Shown here piece by piece: positions 8,865 to 14,897 of a stretch of DNA of 32,983 nt. The stretch lies in NCBI GenBank assembly GCA_024687165.1, contig JAILEY010000022.1:1-32983 (forward strand), written 5' to 3'. A model generated the notes under the pieces. That model searched no databases, was not told where the DNA came from, and was given only the letters and a program-made list of their open reading frames with translations. Within the stretch, counting starts at the first letter, position 1; each line of letters begins with the position of its first letter. This DNA is from Treponema sp. (GTDB lineage Bacteria; Spirochaetota; Spirochaetia; Treponematales; Treponemataceae). The translations under genes were made by a program, and so were the position numbers.

Positions 8865-8993
8865 TCCCGTTAAGGAGGCATGATAAAAATTACATTCATG
8901 TAATTTTTATCATGGCAGATTTTGACGTTGTCAAAACTGCTATACACTGCCTCCATGCAGTGCCGCTAACGCGGAGTTTCTAAGGAGGAAATT
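8865..8993 (+). ncRNA. Structured 5' leader, candidate cis-regulatory RNA (riboswitch-like)
   Basis: The leader folds by eye into several exact stems. P1: GGAGGCA (8874-8880) with TGCCTCC (8948-8954). P2: 14 perfect base pairs, 8881-8894 with 8899-8912, closed by a TTCA loop. P3: 8915-8926 with 8930-8940, 11 bp with one bulged A at 8919. P1 encloses P2 and P3 as a three-way junction with a 2-nt and a 7-nt linker. Competing pairings use the same CCTCC (8950-8954): hairpin CACTGC/GCAGTG (8945-8950/8957-8962), and pairing with the gene's own Shine-Dalgarno GGAGG (8984-8988). A further CCGC/GCGG hairpin is at 8963-8974. I recognise no known riboswitch class. The stems are visible; regulation is inferred. 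Confidence 0.55.
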
Positions 8994-9389
8994 ATGGGAA
9001 AGAAAGTCAGCATGAATATGCTTTATCTGGTTGGAACTGCTTTGATTGTTGCAGGTTTTATTTTGCCGATGTTTAAAGGTCTTTTTGGAGCTACGGCAAA
9101 TGGTTTTGATTTTATCGGATCAAAATTTGGAATGAGAACAATCGGTGCTTTGCTTGTAATAATTGGCGGTGCCTGTGGACTTGCATTGAATTTTGTTAAT
9201 GTAAAAAATCCATCATTAAAACTTCTTGCAGTTCTTGTTTCAATTGCAGGTGGTGTTCTTCTTGTCATCTTTTTTAATGACAATTCGATTTCAAAGTTTG
9301 CAGGAAAACAGCTTATTAAACATGCATACATTGGATTTTATATGTTGATTTGTGGCTGGGTTGTTGCTCTTATTGGTGCCCGCAAATAG
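8994..9389 (+). CDS. Small four-helix membrane protein of unknown function
   Basis: A 131-residue protein I do not recognise. Four hydrophobic segments are visible, at about 9-28, 47-68, 74-93 and 107-128. The loops between them are short and basic or polar, and there is no signal-peptide cleavage site or catalytic motif. AAGGAGG at 8982-8988 is an ideal ribosome-binding site six bases before the ATG. The gene is monocistronic: it has its own promoter, the structured leader described at 8865-8993, and a terminator at 9418-9446. Such a leader in front of a small membrane protein would suit a transporter, stress or ion-homeostasis protein, but nothing in the protein sequence proves that. Confidence 0.85.
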   Translation: MGKKVSMNMLYLVGTALIVAGFILPMFKGLFGATANGFDFIGSKFGMRTIGALLVIIGGACGLALNFVNVKNPSLKLLAVLVSIAGGVLLVIFFNDNSISKFAGKQLIKHAYIGFYMLICGWVVALIGARK

Positions 9390-9417
9390 AAATTTAATTT
9401 TTAATAAGATTAATTTG

Positions 9418-9446
9418 AGGATGTCTTTGATGGCATCCTTTTTTTT
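9418..9446 (+). terminator. Intrinsic terminator after the small membrane protein
   Basis: AGGATGTC (9418-9425) pairs with GGCATCCT (9432-9439), with one wobble pair, followed by an eight-base T-run. It marks the left edge of the parS-rich non-coding region. Confidence 0.85.
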
Positions 9447-9460
9447 GCACAAAAAAAATT

Positions 9461-9495
9461 TACTAAATTTGAATTTGCTGAATTCAAATTTAGTA
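9461..9495. repeat. 15-bp perfect inverted repeat, AT-rich
   Basis: Arm TACTAAATTTGAATT (9461-9475) and its exact reverse complement (9481-9495) flank TGCTG. No T-run follows on either side. It lies at the left of the parS/DnaA-box region and may be an unwinding or protein-binding element. Confidence 0.7.
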
Positions 9496-9512
9496 TATGA
9501 ATATTAAATTTC

Positions 9513-9535
9513 ACATAAATTTAGTAAATTTATGT
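9513..9535. repeat. 10-bp perfect inverted repeat, AT-rich
   Basis: ACATAAATTT (9513-9522) and AAATTTATGT (9526-9535) flank AGT. The core TTTAGTAAATTT resembles part of the neighbouring inverted repeat at 9461-9495, so the two may be related elements. Confidence 0.6.
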
Positions 9536-9569
9536 ATCGTATTTTAAATGAAAACAATTATGCAAAATG

Positions 9570-9585
9570 TGATTCACGTGAAACA
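9570..9585. other. parS: parS site 1 (ParB-binding)
   Basis: TGATTCACGTGAAACA differs from the bacterial parS consensus TGTTTCACGTGAAACA at one position. It is one of four sites in this non-coding stretch. Confidence 0.85.
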
Positions 9586-9626
9586 AATTATGCTTATTAA
9601 ATTCACTATTTATTATAAATATAAAT

Positions 9627-9642
9627 TGTTCCACGTGAAACA
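9627..9642. other. parS: parS site 2 (ParB-binding)
   Basis: TGTTCCACGTGAAACA, one mismatch to the parS consensus. Confidence 0.85.
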
Positions 9643-9697
9643 GTTTGTTATATTTTGTAAATTCTTCCAGTAAAATAGATTGTGAGAATTTTCAAGA

Positions 9698-9813
9698 ATT
9701 TCCACAAGTTATCCACATTTTGCAAAATTTAAGTAAATTCGAGAAAGCCCATAAAATAAGGCTTTTTGAATTCTGCAGAATTTTTTTGTATTATTTTCCT
9801 AAAGTTATCCACA
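9698..9813. other. Second DnaA-box cluster, between parS sites
   Basis: Two perfect TTATCCACA boxes (9709-9717 and 9805-9813) and a weaker ATTTCCACA (9698-9706) lie between parS sites 2 and 3. Between the perfect boxes are a hairpin-capable AAAGCC/GGCTTT pair (9744-9749/9760-9765) and a 14-bp palindrome AATTCTGCAGAATT (9769-9782). They could be part of a bipartite origin, a DnaA-titrating site, or a DnaA-ParB link; the sequence alone does not decide. No gene is convincing in this stretch. Confidence 0.6.
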
Positions 9814-9849
9814 ATTTGTTACTAAATTAAGTGCATGAAATAATTTAAG

Positions 9850-9865
9850 TGTTTCACGTGAAACA
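9850..9865. other. parS: parS site 3 (ParB-binding), perfect
   Basis: TGTTTCACGTGAAACA matches the 16-bp consensus exactly. Confidence 0.95.
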
Positions 9866-9946
9866 AATTTTATATTCGTAGTTGAAATATTTCCTAGAAA
9901 AAGATATGTCATCTATTTTTTGAAATAAAGTTTTTAATTTGAAACA

Positions 9947-9962
9947 TGTTTTACGTGAAACG
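9947..9962. other. parS: parS site 4 (ParB-binding), degenerate
   Basis: TGTTTTACGTGAAACG, two mismatches to the consensus. From here to the argA terminator (about 9,963-10,065) I see only a G-rich patch, GTGTGGGGGAGGG at 10,002-10,014, and no gene. Confidence 0.65.
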
Positions 9963-10065
9963 TTTTTTAAAAAATAAATAGATTTATTTCAGGTTGAATT
10001 CGTGTGGGGGAGGGTAGAATACGTTGAAGATTTCATTGTTTTGATGATGTTTTATAAATTATAAA

Positions 10066-10092
10066 TAAAAAGCCCTCTGTTTTATGAGGGCT
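10066..10092 (-). terminator. Intrinsic terminator of argA
   Basis: On the minus strand AGCCCTC (plus 10,086-10,092) pairs with GAGGGCT (plus 10,071-10,077) and is followed by TTTTTATTT. It lies 13 bp past the argA stop. Confidence 0.85.
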
Positions 10093-10104
10093 ATATTTGT
10101 TTAT

Positions 10105-11490
10105 TTATTCTGAATATCTTAATACCTTTGATCCGCGTTCAGGATTCCATTTTGCTTTTCTTTCTGCTGGTAGCGTGGAAATATCAGACATTTGGAATCC
10201 TAAGTTTTCAAACCAGTCTGCGGTTTGTGTTGTTAGCAGGAAGATTCCTTTTGCTTTTTCTTTTTTTGCACGTTCCACGAGAAACTCTATCATTTTTGGT
10301 CCAATTCCAATATGTGAGAAGTTTTTTTCAACTGCAACAGCTGCAATTTCCATTTGACCATCACTGTAAGGAACAAGAGATGCACAAGCTCTGATTGCAC
10401 CATCAAGTTCATAAACGATGAAGTTTGAATATTGTGTATTAAGCATTTCTTTTGTTCTTGGAAGAAGAATTCCTTTTTCAACAAACGGACTCATTACGGA
10501 AAGAACTGAAGAAATATCATCATGAGTCATGTCGCGGATTTTTCCGTAATTTTTGCTATATATCATTGTTCCAGATCCCAGGTCGCTGAATATTTCACAT
10601 GGAACAGTTCCGTCAATAGATCCATTTAGAATGTGAACACGATTTACACCGTTTGAACATGAATCCTTTGCAATTTCTAGAAGCTGGAAAATTTTGTTTT
10701 TAAGTGTTTCACGTGAAACATTATCATCAGAATTTGGTGAATTTTCATTTGAATTTACCGAACGTTTGGCAGATGTGTTAGCTTTTAGGAAGTCATCAAC
10801 TTCTTCAAGATTCATAGCTGGAACAGTTCCTTCGATTGACGTTCCTATAGAATCAGGAATGGTGAAAATTTTGTTTGAAATTTCTGCATCAGGAACAAGG
10901 AAGAAAAGTTTGTCTGCTTTTAAGTGTACTGAAATTTGATGGGCTAAATTGATTGAAGAAATGTTGTAAGGTTTTCCAGTTGCACTCCAGCCTATGCAAG
11001 GAAAAATAGGAATGAAGCCGTTGTCTAAAACTGTTTTGATTGAGTCAATCTGAAGCTTATCAATTTCACCACTTGTACCGTAATCAATTCCATCAATAAC
11101 ACCTTTTCCACGAGCTCTAACCCAGTTACCGATTACAGCAGTTTTCTTTTCACTGGCAAGAGCTGTCATTATCTGATTAGAAACATCAAACGCAGCCATC
11201 TTGATTAATGGCATTGCTTCTGGCCCTGTAATTCTACAATTATTATGTATAGTCCACATAATACTAGCGCTTTTTAGGATTTCATTTATCCTCTTTGCGG
11301 CACCAGGAACCATTATTACTTTTAAACCCGCTTCATGAATCTGGCAGATATCTTTTATGTGGGCATTGAATGTAGGGCTGTCTAAAAGATTGTCGTCAAT
11401 GTAAATGATGACAAGAGCATTTTTGAATTTTTTAATGTAACGAATAACGTCGCGAATTCTTTCCGCTTTTTCGAAAATTATTTCTTCCAT
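10105..11490 (-). CDS. argA: N-acetylglutamate synthase (ArgA type)
   Basis: Transfers an acetyl group from acetyl-CoA to glutamate, the first step of arginine synthesis. An amino-acid-kinase-like domain (about 15-235) has MVPGAAKRINEIL and GIDYGTSGEIDKLQIDSI as in E. coli ArgA. A linker of about 30 polar residues (240-272) follows. The C-terminal GNAT domain (about 300-455) has the acetyl-CoA motif SHIGIGPKMIEF and ends TADWFENLGF. I chose the ATG at 11,490 (461 residues): the ATG at 11,502 falls inside the -10 element of the likely promoter, and neither start has a Shine-Dalgarno. The linker codons contain a perfect parS site. No other arginine genes are nearby. Confidence 0.9.
   Translation of the reverse strand: MEEIIFEKAERIRDVIRYIKKFKNALVIIYIDDNLLDSPTFNAHIKDICQIHEAGLKVIMVPGAAKRINEILKSASIMWTIHNNCRITGPEAMPLIKMAAFDVSNQIMTALASEKKTAVIGNWVRARGKGVIDGIDYGTSGEIDKLQIDSIKTVLDNGFIPIFPCIGWSATGKPYNISSINLAHQISVHLKADKLFFLVPDAEISNKIFTIPDSIGTSIEGTVPAMNLEEVDDFLKANTSAKRSVNSNENSPNSDDNVSRETLKNKIFQLLEIAKDSCSNGVNRVHILNGSIDGTVPCEIFSDLGSGTMIYSKNYGKIRDMTHDDISSVLSVMSPFVEKGILLPRTKEMLNTQYSNFIVYELDGAIRACASLVPYSDGQMEIAAVAVEKNFSHIGIGPKMIEFLVERAKKEKAKGIFLLTTQTADWFENLGFQMSDISTLPAERKAKWNPERGSKVLRYSE
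10705..10720. other. parS: parS site 5 (ParB-binding), perfect, inside argA
   Basis: TGTTTCACGTGAAACA, an exact match, lies in the coding sequence for the polar linker of ArgA. It spans the last base of Asn257 and encodes Val258-Ser-Arg-Glu-Thr262. Confidence 0.92.
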
Positions 11491-11497
11491 ATTTAAA

Positions 11498-11526
11498 AAC
11501 ATATCAAATCATTTTTGTAAATTCAA
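11498..11526 (-). promoter_or_regulatory. argA promoter, leaderless type
   Basis: Minus strand: TTGAAT (plus 11,521-11,526), 17-bp spacer, TATGTT (plus 11,498-11,503), then seven bases to the ATG at 11,490. This geometry decides the start choice for argA. Confidence 0.5.
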
Positions 11527-11562
11527 TAAATAAATCTGTCTTAGAAAAAAAGAAAATTCTAC

Positions 11563-11591
11563 TAGACATGATTTTGTGAATATGATATATT
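11563..11591 (+). promoter_or_regulatory. Promoter of tRNA-Val
   Basis: TAGACA at 11,563-11,568, 17-bp spacer, TATATT at 11,586-11,591. The predicted start is a few bases before the mature tRNA 5' end. Confidence 0.55.
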
Positions 11592-11603
11592 TCTAATCAC
11601 GTC

Positions 11604-11677
11604 GGGCGGTTAGCTCAGCTGGTACGAGCGTCTGGTTTACACCCAGAATGTCGGGAGTTCGATCCTCTCACCGCCCA
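11604..11677 (+). tRNA. tRNA-Val (anticodon UAC)
   Basis: All arms can be drawn: acceptor GGGCGGT/ACCGCCC, D stem GCTC/GAGC, anticodon stem TCTGG/CCAGA with loop TTTACAC giving anticodon TAC, and T stem GGGAG/CTCTC (one G-U) with loop TTCGATC. Length is 74 nt including the discriminator A. The 3' CCA is not encoded and must be added after transcription. It has its own promoter and terminator, so it is a single-gene unit. Confidence 0.95.
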
Positions 11678-11681
11678 CTCA

Positions 11682-11711
11682 AGACCTCAAGTAAACTTGG
11701 GGTCTTTTTTT
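11682..11711 (+). terminator. Intrinsic terminator after tRNA-Val
   Basis: AGACCTCAAG (11,682-11,691) pairs with CTTGGGGTCT (11,696-11,705) with one wobble, followed by a seven-base T-run. Confidence 0.88.
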
Positions 11712-11747
11712 ATTTTTAAGCATCTTTATAAAATTCATGGAAAGAAA

Positions 11748-12236
11748 ATGAAATCACTTTTAACAACTCTCTGTTATATTGAAAAGGATGACAGTTATCT
11801 TATGCTGCATCGTGTAAAAAAGCAGAATGATATCAATAAGGATAAATGGATTGGTGTTGGCGGTCATTTTGAAAATGCAGAAAGTCCTGATGAATGTCTG
11901 CTGAGAGAAGTAAAAGAAGAAACCGGTCTGATTCTTAATTCGTATAAGTTTTGTGGAATTGTAACATTTGTGAGTAAAGAAGACGGCAAAGAAGATATTT
12001 TTGAATATATGTGCCTTTATACAAGTGACGATTTTTCCGGGGAGCTTATTGAATGTGATGAAGGTCAGCTTGAATGGGTGAAAAAATCTGAATTAAAGAA
12101 TTTAAATTTTTGGGAAGGTGATTATATCTTTCTTGATCTCATAGAAAAAAATGTTCCGTTTTTTAGCCTTAAGCTGATTTATAATAATGGTAAGCTTACT
12201 GAAACAAGTTTAAATGGAGCCCCTTATGAAGGTTAA
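11748..12236 (+). CDS. NUDIX hydrolase (MutT-like)
   Basis: A 162-residue NUDIX pyrophosphohydrolase, which would split a nucleoside diphosphate linked to another group, for example an oxidised dNTP. The Nudix box is complete and exact: Gly39-x5-Glu45-x7-Arg53-Glu54-Val55-x-Glu57-Glu58-Thr59-Gly60-Leu61. The preceding KDKWIGVGGHFE and the LHRVKKQ near the N-terminus resemble 8-oxo-dGTP diphosphatases, but substrate cannot be settled by reading. I chose the ATG at 11,748 with GGAAAG upstream; open frame continues to 11,697 only into the tRNA terminator. It overlaps the next gene by 11 bp, so the two are probably translationally coupled. Confidence 0.9.
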   Translation: MKSLLTTLCYIEKDDSYLMLHRVKKQNDINKDKWIGVGGHFENAESPDECLLREVKEETGLILNSYKFCGIVTFVSKEDGKEDIFEYMCLYTSDDFSGELIECDEGQLEWVKKSELKNLNFWEGDYIFLDLIEKNVPFFSLKLIYNNGKLTETSLNGAPYEG

Positions 12237-12870
12237 AAAAATTATTATGTCGCTGATTGGAGTAATTCTTTGTGGAATTGGAGTGGGGATTATTAAGGCT
12301 GCGTTTCTTGGAGTTGATCCATATCAGACGCTTACAACAGGTCTTGATTTTTGTCTGCCACTCAGCTTTGGTACGATTTATCTGATTGTGACGGGACTTT
12401 TGTTTATCTTTATGTTTTTTGGTGATAAACATTATATCGGGTTTAATACGTTTATAAATTTGTTTTTTCTTGGATATATTGCTGAATATACGCAGAAATT
12501 TGTAATGTGGATTTTCCCTGAACCGCTGCTTATTGTTAAGGGCGGGATTTTTGCAGTGGGGTTTATTGTTCTGTGTTTGAGTGCGTCCCTTTACATAACA
12601 GCTGATATGGGAGTTTCAACTTATGATGCTGTTGCTTTGATTGTTTGTGAAACGTGGCATAAAGGAAAATTTAAGTACGTAAGGATAATTTCAGATTTAA
12701 CATGTGTTGTTTTTGGAAGTTTGATTATTTTGCTTTCCGGTGGAAAGATTAATGATCTTTTGAAAATTGTTGGAGTCGGGACGATTTTAACAGCTTTTTT
12801 TATGGGGCCAGTTATTGAATTGTTTAATAAATATATTTCAAGACCGATTATGGGTGAAGATAAAGCCTAA
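12226..12870 (+). CDS. YczE/YitT-like integral membrane protein
   Basis: A 214-residue protein with about five or six hydrophobic segments (roughly 4-26, 41-64, 66-88, 100-123, 145-166, 175-195). The opening pattern (IGVILCGIGVGIIKAAFLGVDPYQTLTTGL) and the later ADMGVSTYDAV repeat of it are characteristic of the YczE/YyaS/YitT membrane family, whose function is poorly known. I chose the ATG at 12,226 because GGAG at 12,216-12,219 is six bases upstream; the ATG at 12,214 is less well placed. It overlaps the NUDIX gene end by 11 bp. A strong terminator follows at 12,893-12,936. Confidence 0.82.
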   Translation: MKVKKIIMSLIGVILCGIGVGIIKAAFLGVDPYQTLTTGLDFCLPLSFGTIYLIVTGLLFIFMFFGDKHYIGFNTFINLFFLGYIAEYTQKFVMWIFPEPLLIVKGGIFAVGFIVLCLSASLYITADMGVSTYDAVALIVCETWHKGKFKYVRIISDLTCVVFGSLIILLSGGKINDLLKIVGVGTILTAFFMGPVIELFNKYISRPIMGEDKA

Positions 12871-12892
12871 CCCGGATTGTAACGGCGTAAGT

Positions 12893-12936
12893 AAAAAAAA
12901 CGCAGGTGCACTGAGAAAGTGTTCTGCGTTTTTTTT
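12893..12936. terminator. Strong bidirectional terminator
   Basis: A 13-bp stem, A8-CGCAG (12,893-12,905) with CTGCG-T8 (12,924-12,936), is topped by an inner GCACT/AGTGT stem. The A and T runs let it end both the rightward NUDIX-YczE unit and the leftward S1 gene. Confidence 0.9.
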
Positions 12937-12987
12937 ATGGAGCGGATGCGGAACCGTGAAAAGCCGGCTAGCAGAAAACGCTCGTTC

Positions 12988-14091
12988 CTATTTTTTCAAC
13001 AAAGCTGCAAACGGATTATAAGACATTCCGTCATCATCTTCTTTATGAGAAGCCATATATTCGTTTGCGTTATTTTCTTCTTCGTTTGAAACTTTTGTGC
13101 TAAGTGAAATACGTTTTTCTTCTGTATCAACTTTTTCAACTATTACGCTGATTTCGTCACCAGGATTAAAGACTTTTTTAAGATTTGTATTGCGTTCAAC
13201 ATTAAGTTTTGAAATATGAACCAAACCGTCAATTCCTTCTGCAAGATTAACAAAAACACCAAAATCCGCAACACGACTGATCTTAGCTTCAATTTCTGTT
13301 CCAACCGGGAATTTTTCTGCAACTGAATCCCAAGGATCTGCTTCAAGTTCTTTTGTACTCAAAGAAACTTTTTCATGCTTCCAGTCTGCTTTAATGATTT
13401 TTGCTGTAACTTCCTGACCAACTTTAAGAACATCTGCTACATTGCTTATGCGGCTACGGCTGATTTCTGAAATAGGAAGAAGTGCCTGAAATCCGTTAAG
13501 ATCAATGAATGCGCCGTAAGATTCAATTGATTTTACTTTTCCGGTAACTGTCATGCCGACTGTGTATTTCTGTGAAAGATTTTCAAGTTCTGCAGATGCC
13601 TGTTCTTCAAGAAGTGCACGGTTTGAAACAACAATGTTTTTTCCGTCATTTTTGTATTCTGAAATTTTGAAAGAAAGGTGCATGCCAACATATTCTGATG
13701 GTTCTTTGCGCTGTTTGTATCCCATCTGGCTGTATGGACAGAAAGCACGTGTTGTTCCGAGCATAACTTCAAATCCGCCCTTGATTTCGGCTTTAACTGT
13801 TCCTTCTACAGGAATATTATTTTTGTATGCGTTTTCAAAAACTGAATTGTCGCCTTTTATTTTGCTTCCTGCAATTTTTGTTGTGAAGTGAAGTTCTTCA
13901 TGTTTTCCACCAACAAAGTATACTTTTACTTTGTCGCCTTCTTTGACGGTAATATTTCCGTTTTCATCCTTGAAGTCTGCAGCATCAACAAAACCTTCGC
14001 TTTTTAGTCCAAGATCAATGAATACTGTGTCGCCACTGATTGCAACAACTGTAGTTTCTACAAACTGTCCGATTTCGTATAAATTTTTCAT
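12988..14091 (-). CDS. S1-domain RNA-binding protein (short ribosomal protein S1-like)
   Basis: A 367-residue protein with four S1 RNA-binding domains at about 7-75, 93-160, 177-247 and 262-333. Domains 3 and 4 are the most typical (GKVKSIESYGAFIDLNG; ISRVADFGVFVNLAEGIDGLVHISKL). The C-terminal tail is acidic then ends NPFAALLKK. The full six-domain S1 of most bacteria is longer, so this is either the organism's reduced S1 or a paralogue that helps bind mRNA. I chose the ATG at 14,091 because AAAGGAAA lies five bases upstream; the open frame further upstream has no ribosome-binding site. The leftward transcript ends at the 12,893-12,936 terminator. Confidence 0.85.
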   Translation of the reverse strand: MKNLYEIGQFVETTVVAISGDTVFIDLGLKSEGFVDAADFKDENGNITVKEGDKVKVYFVGGKHEELHFTTKIAGSKIKGDNSVFENAYKNNIPVEGTVKAEIKGGFEVMLGTTRAFCPYSQMGYKQRKEPSEYVGMHLSFKISEYKNDGKNIVVSNRALLEEQASAELENLSQKYTVGMTVTGKVKSIESYGAFIDLNGFQALLPISEISRSRISNVADVLKVGQEVTAKIIKADWKHEKVSLSTKELEADPWDSVAEKFPVGTEIEAKISRVADFGVFVNLAEGIDGLVHISKLNVERNTNLKKVFNPGDEISVIVEKVDTEEKRISLSTKVSNEEENNANEYMASHKEDDDGMSYNPFAALLKK

Positions 14092-14156
14092 AATATTTCC
14101 TTTGGTACGATTAGATGTGGAACAGTATAGAGATAATTTATTGTTTTGTATACAGT

Positions 14157-14897
14157 TTAAATGCAGGTCTGAAGGCAATTGTAAATAGGATGTTTGAATG
14201 TTTTGAAGTCAGAGCTGTAGGTTTTTTTGAGATTTTCAGGTGTAAAAATTTCTTCAACTGTACCCATAATTAATGGTGACAGTTTGGGCAAAAGGGCTAA
14301 TGTGTCTGCAAATCGGGCTGCAAGATTTATGTCGTGAATTGAAATGAGGATACCTGTGTTTTTTGTTTCGCAGAGATTTTTGAGTATGCTGATGATTTCT
14401 TCCTGATATGAAAAGTCAAGGCTTGCAACTGGCTCATCAAGCAGAAGGAATTTTGGTTCCTGTGCAAGGCATCGGGCGATTCGGACTTTTTGGAATTCTC
14501 CGCCAGAAATTGAATTTATGCTTTTATCTGCAAGATTAGAAATCTGTACCTGTTTTAAAACTGAATCTGTCACCATATAATCATTTTGAGAATAAATTCC
14601 GGAATTGTTTGTGTGGCAGTATCTGCCCATAAGGACAAAATCACGGACTGAATAATCCCAGATTGAAGATTCAGACTGCCCCATAAAAGCAATTGTTTTT
14701 GCTCTTTCTTTTGGTGAAGAAAAATGTTTTCCGTCGATAGTTCCGTTTTTAAAAAGATAATGAAGCAGTGTTGATTTTCCGGCTCCATTAGGACCTGTAA
14801 GGCAGATGAAGCTTTTTTCAGGTACAGATATGGTGACAGAATTTAGAACTTTCTGTTTTTTATATGAAAAATTAATGTTTGATGCTGAAAGAATCAT
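14157..14897 (-). CDS. ABC transporter ATP-binding protein, iron/cobalamin (FecE/BtuD) type
   Basis: A 246-residue ATPase of a type II ABC importer. Walker A is GPNGAGKST (about 34-42), the ABC signature is ISGGEFQKVRIARCLAQ (about 130-146) and Walker B is FLLLDEPVASLD (about 150-161), followed by the H-loop in ISIHDINLAARFAD. Position last in the operon after binding protein and permease fits FecE/BtuD relatives. Its ATG overlaps the permease stop as ATGA, so translation is coupled. The transported compound (siderophore, haem or cobalamin) is not readable from sequence. Confidence 0.92.
   Translation of the reverse strand: MILSASNINFSYKKQKVLNSVTISVPEKSFICLTGPNGAGKSTLLHYLFKNGTIDGKHFSSPKERAKTIAFMGQSESSIWDYSVRDFVLMGRYCHTNNSGIYSQNDYMVTDSVLKQVQISNLADKSINSISGGEFQKVRIARCLAQEPKFLLLDEPVASLDFSYQEEIISILKNLCETKNTGILISIHDINLAARFADTLALLPKLSPLIMGTVEEIFTPENLKKTYSSDFKTFKHPIYNCLQTCI

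Noticed and set aside
8880..8903. Short leader peptide MIKITFM just after GGAGG in the structured leader
   Set aside because: The ATG is only one base after the AGGAGG, too close for normal initiation, and the codons are exactly the P2 stem; the RNA structure explains the sequence better.
9645..9830. Open frame of 61 codons in the parS region
   Set aside because: It has no ribosome-binding site, runs through DnaA boxes and palindromes, and has no protein-like features.
9447..10065. This region as the sole chromosomal origin
   Set aside because: It has only two perfect DnaA boxes, and gyrB-gyrA and the genes up to 9.4 kb would all be head-on to a fork leaving it leftward. The 1-318 region has a denser box cluster next to dnaA. 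I keep it as an accessory candidate.
10270..10285. A further parS-like sequence (ACGTTCCACGAGAAAC) inside argA
   Set aside because: It has four mismatches to the consensus and breaks the central palindrome, so I do not count it as a sixth site.
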